From an uncultured Alphaproteobacteria bacterium (GTDB lineage Bacteria; Pseudomonadota; Alphaproteobacteria; CALKHQ01): DNA of 17,730 bases. A program made the translations under genes and the position numbers. The notes below the pieces were generated by a model that worked only from the letters and a program-made list of their open reading frames with translations, searched no databases and had not been told where the DNA came from. This document shows positions 14,943-17,730 of the stretch, piece by piece (the stretch's first letter is position 1; each line of letters starts with the position of its first letter). The DNA is taken from contig CALKHQ010000193.1 in NCBI GenBank assembly GCA_937988735.1, positions 1 through 17,730 of the forward strand, read 5' to 3'.

Positions 14943-17282
14943 TCAGCGCAGCCGCACCCGGCGCAGCCGCAGCGCGTTGGCGATGACAGAGACCGACGAC
15001 AGGCTCATCGCCGCCGCTGCGATCATCGGCGACAGAAGCGACCCGAACAGCGGATACAGCACCCCTGCCGCGACCGGCACGCCGGCGGTGTTGTAGACGA
15101 AGGCAAGGAACAGGTTCTGCCGGATGTTCCGCATCGTCGCCCGCGCCAGCCGGTGCGCGCGCAGGATGCCGTCGAGATCCCCCCGCACCAGGGTCACGCC
15201 GGCGCTTTCCAGCGCGACGTCGGCGCCGGCGCCCATGGCGATGCCGACGTCGGCCGCCGCCAGCGCCGGCGCATCGTTGATGCCGTCGCCGGCCATGGCG
15301 ACGCGGGCGCCGGCGGCCCTGAGTTCGGCGACGAGCGCCGCCTTGTCCTCCGGCTTCACCTCGGCGCGGACGTCGTCGATGCCGAGCCGGCCGGCCACCG
15401 TCGCGGCGGTGCGGGCGTTGTCGCCGGTGGCCATCACGATGCGCAGCCCTTCCGCCCTCAGCGCACGGATTGCGGCCGGCGCGCTCTCCTTCACCGGGTC
15501 GGCAACGGCGATCAGGCCGCCGAAGGTGCCGTCGATGGCAACCAGCATCACCGTCCGGCCCTCGCCGCGCAGGCGGTCCGCCTCGTCCGCCATCGCCGCC
15601 GTGCCGGCCCCCAGTGACCGCATCAGCGCCGCGTTGCCGAGCGCCACCGCGTGGCCCTCGACCCGGCCGCGCACGCCCTGCCCCGTCACTGCCTCGAAGT
15701 CTTCAGCGGCGGAGAGGTCGATACCGCGATGGGCGGCGCCGGCAACGATCGCTTCCGCGAGCGGATGCTCCGACCCGCGCTCGAGGCTCGCGGCCAGCCG
15801 CAGCAGCCGGTCCGAATCGCCGTCGACGGCGACGACGTGGGTCAGCGCCGGGTGCCCCTCGGTGAGCGTCCCGGTCTTGTCCACGACCAGCGTGTCCACC
15901 TGCGCCAGGCGCTCCAGCGCCTCGGCGTCCCGGATGAGCAGGCCCTCCAGCGCGCCGCGCCCCGTTGCAACCATGATCGACATCGGAGTCGCCAGCCCCA
16001 GGGCACAGGGACAGGCGATGATCAGTACCGACACCGCGGCGACAAGGGCGTAGGACAGCGCGGGCTCCGGCCCGACGAACAGCCAGACGACGAATGCGGC
16101 GACCGCCACCGCCACCACCGCCGGCACGAACCACGCCGCGACCCTGTCGGCCAGGGCCTGGATCGGCGCCCGGCTGCGCTGGGCCTCGGCCACCAGACCA
16201 ACGATGCGCGCCAGCATGGTGTCGGCGCCGACCCGCTCCGCCCGCATCACGAAGCTGCCGCTGCGGTTGAGGGTGCCGCCGGTGACGCCGTCGCCGGCAG
16301 CCTTCTCCACCGCCAGCGCCTCGCCGGTCAGCATCGATTCATCCACGGCGGACCGGCCTTCGGTGACGGTGCCGTCCACCGGCACGCTTTCGCCGGGGCG
16401 GACACGCAGGAGGTCGCCGGCAACGACCGCGTCGAGCGGCACGTCCTCCTCGTGGCCATCGGGCCGGACGCGCCGCGCGGTCCGCGGCGCCAAGTCGAGC
16501 AGCGCGCGGATGGCGCCCCCGGTGCGGGCCCGCGCCCGGAGCTCCATGATCTGCCCGACCAGCACCAGCACGACGATCACCGCCGCCGCCTCGAAATACA
16601 CCGGCACCAGCCCGTGCATGTCGCGGAGCCCCGCGGGAAACAGCCCGGGCGCGAGGGTCGCGACCATGCTGTAGGCCCAGGCGGCCCCGGTGCCGAGGGC
16701 GATCAGCGTCCACATGTTGGGGCTGCGGTTGACGATCGACGCCCAGCCGCGCCGGAAGAAGGGCGCCCCCACCCACAGCACCACCGGCGTCGCCAGCACG
16801 AGCTGGGCGAGCGCGAAGGGCCACGCCCCCATCCAGTGCACGAACGGCACGCCGAGGTGGCTGCCCATTTCCAGCACCAGCACGGCGAGCGCGAGCGGCG
16901 CGCCGACCCACAGCCGACGGGTGAAATCGACCAGTTCCGGGTTGGGGCCGACGTCCGCCGTCGGCAGCATCGGCTCCAGCGCCATGCCGCAGATCGGGCA
17001 GTCGCCGGGGCCGTCGCGCACGACCTGCGGGTGCATCGGGCAGGTGTATTTCGTGCCCGTCGGAACCGGTCCGGCCGGGGCTGCCGGCCGGTGTCCGTGG
17101 TGCCCGTGGCCGTGATGGTGATGGTCGCCGTGACAGGCGGACCCGGCGGCGGGCGCGGGCGGTGCCGCGTGGCCGCAGCATGACCGTTCGGGCGTGTGGT
17201 CCTGCGCGGGGGCGGCCTCTGCGGCCGCCTGCGGGTACCGACCGTGATGCGCGTGGTGGCACGCCTGCCGGGGTTCCGTCAC
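14943..17282 (-). CDS. copA: Copper(I)-translocating P-type ATPase
   Basis: A 779-residue P1B-type ATPase that exports Cu(+) from the cytoplasm at the cost of ATP. The N-terminus has no classical HMA domain; it has a His/Cys-rich stretch ([14 protein letters not shown], 51-64) and then a heavy-metal-binding domain YTCPMHP...[10 protein letters not shown] (79-104; C81, M83, H84, C95, C98, M100). The core is complete: TGE loop (319-321), CPC in the membrane (424-426), phosphorylated Asp468 in DKTGT, SEHPLAE in the nucleotide domain, GDGIND (665-670). TM7 YN (FVYNTAG) and TM8 MSLSS complete the Cu(I) ligand set, separating it from Zn/Cd and Co pumps. The GTG start at 17282 follows GAGGGAAC at about nine nucleotides; no in-frame ATG lies nearby. 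Expression should be controlled by the CueR-type operator 43 bp upstream. The name copA reflects function; the paralogue type is not resolved. Confidence 0.96.
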   Translation of the reverse strand: MTEPRQACHHAHHGRYPQAAAEAAPAQDHTPERSCCGHAAPPAPAAGSACHGDHHHHGHGHHGHRPAAPAGPVPTGTKYTCPMHPQVVRDGPGDCPICGMALEPMLPTADVGPNPELVDFTRRLWVGAPLALAVLVLEMGSHLGVPFVHWMGAWPFALAQLVLATPVVLWVGAPFFRRGWASIVNRSPNMWTLIALGTGAAWAYSMVATLAPGLFPAGLRDMHGLVPVYFEAAAVIVVLVLVGQIMELRARARTGGAIRALLDLAPRTARRVRPDGHEEDVPLDAVVAGDLLRVRPGESVPVDGTVTEGRSAVDESMLTGEALAVEKAAGDGVTGGTLNRSGSFVMRAERVGADTMLARIVGLVAEAQRSRAPIQALADRVAAWFVPAVVAVAVAAFVVWLFVGPEPALSYALVAAVSVLIIACPCALGLATPMSIMVATGRGALEGLLIRDAEALERLAQVDTLVVDKTGTLTEGHPALTHVVAVDGDSDRLLRLAASLERGSEHPLAEAIVAGAAHRGIDLSAAEDFEAVTGQGVRGRVEGHAVALGNAALMRSLGAGTAAMADEADRLRGEGRTVMLVAIDGTFGGLIAVADPVKESAPAAIRALRAEGLRIVMATGDNARTAATVAGRLGIDDVRAEVKPEDKAALVAELRAAGARVAMAGDGINDAPALAAADVGIAMGAGADVALESAGVTLVRGDLDGILRAHRLARATMRNIRQNLFLAFVYNTAGVPVAAGVLYPLFGSLLSPMIAAAAMSLSSVSVIANALRLRRVRLR

Positions 17283-17317
17283 GGCTGTGTTCCCTCAATG
17301 CGTTCCGGACGGCACCT

Positions 17318-17348
17318 CAGATGCACCTTCCAGCAACTGGAAGGTCAA
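17318..17348 (-). promoter_or_regulatory. CueR-type copper-responsive promoter/operator of copA
   Basis: A perfect 9-bp palindrome, arms ACCTTCCAG (17325-17333) and CTGGAAGGT (17337-17345) around CAA, containing CCTTCC-N7-GGAAGG as in CueR sites. Read on the minus strand it begins with the -35 element TTGACC (17348-17343), with the palindrome filling the spacer; the -10 after a 19-bp spacer would be CATCTG (17323-17318), a poor match. The overlong spacer with a central dyad is the MerR-family activator layout, which points to copper-induced transcription of copA. The -35 overlaps the stop codon of the upstream LysR gene. No cueR is present in the window. Confidence 0.88.
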
Positions 17349-17730
17349 GCGGTTTCGTCGGCGTCCGGCAATTGCTGCGTGTCCGGCGTCACTTCGCCGA
17401 GGAACAGGCGGCGGTGACGGCCGATCAGGGCGGCGATCCGCTCGGCCGCGGCATGGATCGCCGGATGGTGCCGCTCCTCGTGGTGGACGACCAGCCACTG
17501 CTCGCTCAGCAGCTCCGGGATCGGCGGGCCGACTCGCACCAGCGCCGGATCGGCGTCGCCGACGAAGCAGGGGAAGACGCCGCGCCCGGCGCCGGCCCGC
17601 ACCAGGTCCAGCACGACCCGCGGGTCGCTGCTGCGGACAACGAAGCGGGCGCCGACCTGTTCCGTCAGCCAGCGGGCGGACCGGGTGGCGGTGGTGCTGC
17701 CGACCCAGGGCTCGTCGGCGGGAGGCGGCC
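17345..17730 (-). CDS. LysR-family transcriptional regulator, C-terminal part
   Basis: The frame is open to the window edge; about 127 C-terminal residues are present and the DNA-binding N-terminus lies beyond. The piece matches the second half of a LysR effector-binding domain: WLTEQVGARFVVRSSDPRVV, DLVRAGAGRGVFPCFVGDADP, LVRVGPPIPELLSEQWLVVHH and ERHHPAIHAAAERIAAL, with the usual 'RAGAGRGVFPCF' and 'LWLV.H...R..P.I' pattern. Such regulators sense small ligands; the target here is unknown, since the divergently oriented gene is outside the window. It is transcribed toward copA, and its stop codon overlaps the copA operator. The tail after residue IAALIGRH (FLGEVTPDTQQLPDADETA) is an acidic extension without known role. 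Confidence 0.87.
   Translation of the reverse strand, partial: PPPADEPWVGSTTATRSARWLTEQVGARFVVRSSDPRVVLDLVRAGAGRGVFPCFVGDADPALVRVGPPIPELLSEQWLVVHHEERHHPAIHAAAERIAALIGRHRRLFLGEVTPDTQQLPDADETA

Noticed and set aside
15651..17183. 510-codon plus-strand frame antisense to copA
   Set aside because: Low-complexity His/Arg/Gly/Asp composition; copA is unmistakable on the other strand.

Overview
The window is GC-rich, densely packed chromosomal DNA, most likely from an alphaproteobacterium, perhaps near Rhodospirillales (inferred). Pointers are the cluster of thioredoxin/TPR (CnoX-like), LON-substrate-binding, Trm112 and DUF971 genes, a histidine kinase whose dimerisation domain resembles the PleC/DivJ/PdhS group, and a perfect CtrA-type box (TTAA-N7-TTAA) in front of that kinase. 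I see no phage genes, insertion sequence, CRISPR array, rRNA or recognisable defence system. Most of the window is ordinary core genome with a few accessory-looking genes.

Layout. 1-1103 (+): 3' part of an N,N-dimethylformamidase large-subunit-like gene, followed by a strong GC hairpin. 1197-3218 (+): bifunctional class A penicillin-binding protein with a very basic cytoplasmic tail. 3169-5588 (-): two tandem Bcr/CflA-type MFS exporters joined by an ATGA stop/start overlap; the second runs 50 bp into the convergent PBP gene. 5851-6318 (+): small exported protein of unknown function. 6337-9569 (-): a co-directional group of cnoX-like thioredoxin, LON-domain protein, Trm112-like, DUF971 and NudC-type NADH pyrophosphatase genes (listed in transcription order). 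9651-10229 (-): a prolyl-tRNA-editing-like deacylase, divergent from a tRNA-Gly(GCC) gene (10285-10359, +) that has a readable promoter.

10432-11748 (-): soluble histidine kinase with a degenerate receiver domain at its N-terminus and a CtrA-type box upstream. 11941-13380 (-): secreted protein made of an SH3-like domain and three PPC domains, with no catalytic domain. 13673-14074 (+): GFA-family zinc protein. 14105-14854 (-): SDR oxidoreductase. 14943-17282 (-): Cu(+)-type P-type ATPase with a His-rich N-terminus, controlled by a textbook CueR-type operator at 17325-17345 that touches the stop codon of the next gene upstream, a LysR-type regulator (17345-17730, -, partial).

How the genes relate. 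The 6337-9569 group looks like one stress, protein-quality and cofactor-maintenance transcription unit. copA has its own copper-responsive promoter, but no cueR lies in the window. The most interesting items for follow-up are the CtrA-box/pseudo-receiver kinase, the catalytic-domain-free SH3/PPC secreted protein, and the exporter pair in which one copy has lost the conserved acidic residue of TM1. All gene assignments rest on reading motifs by eye; no database search was run.
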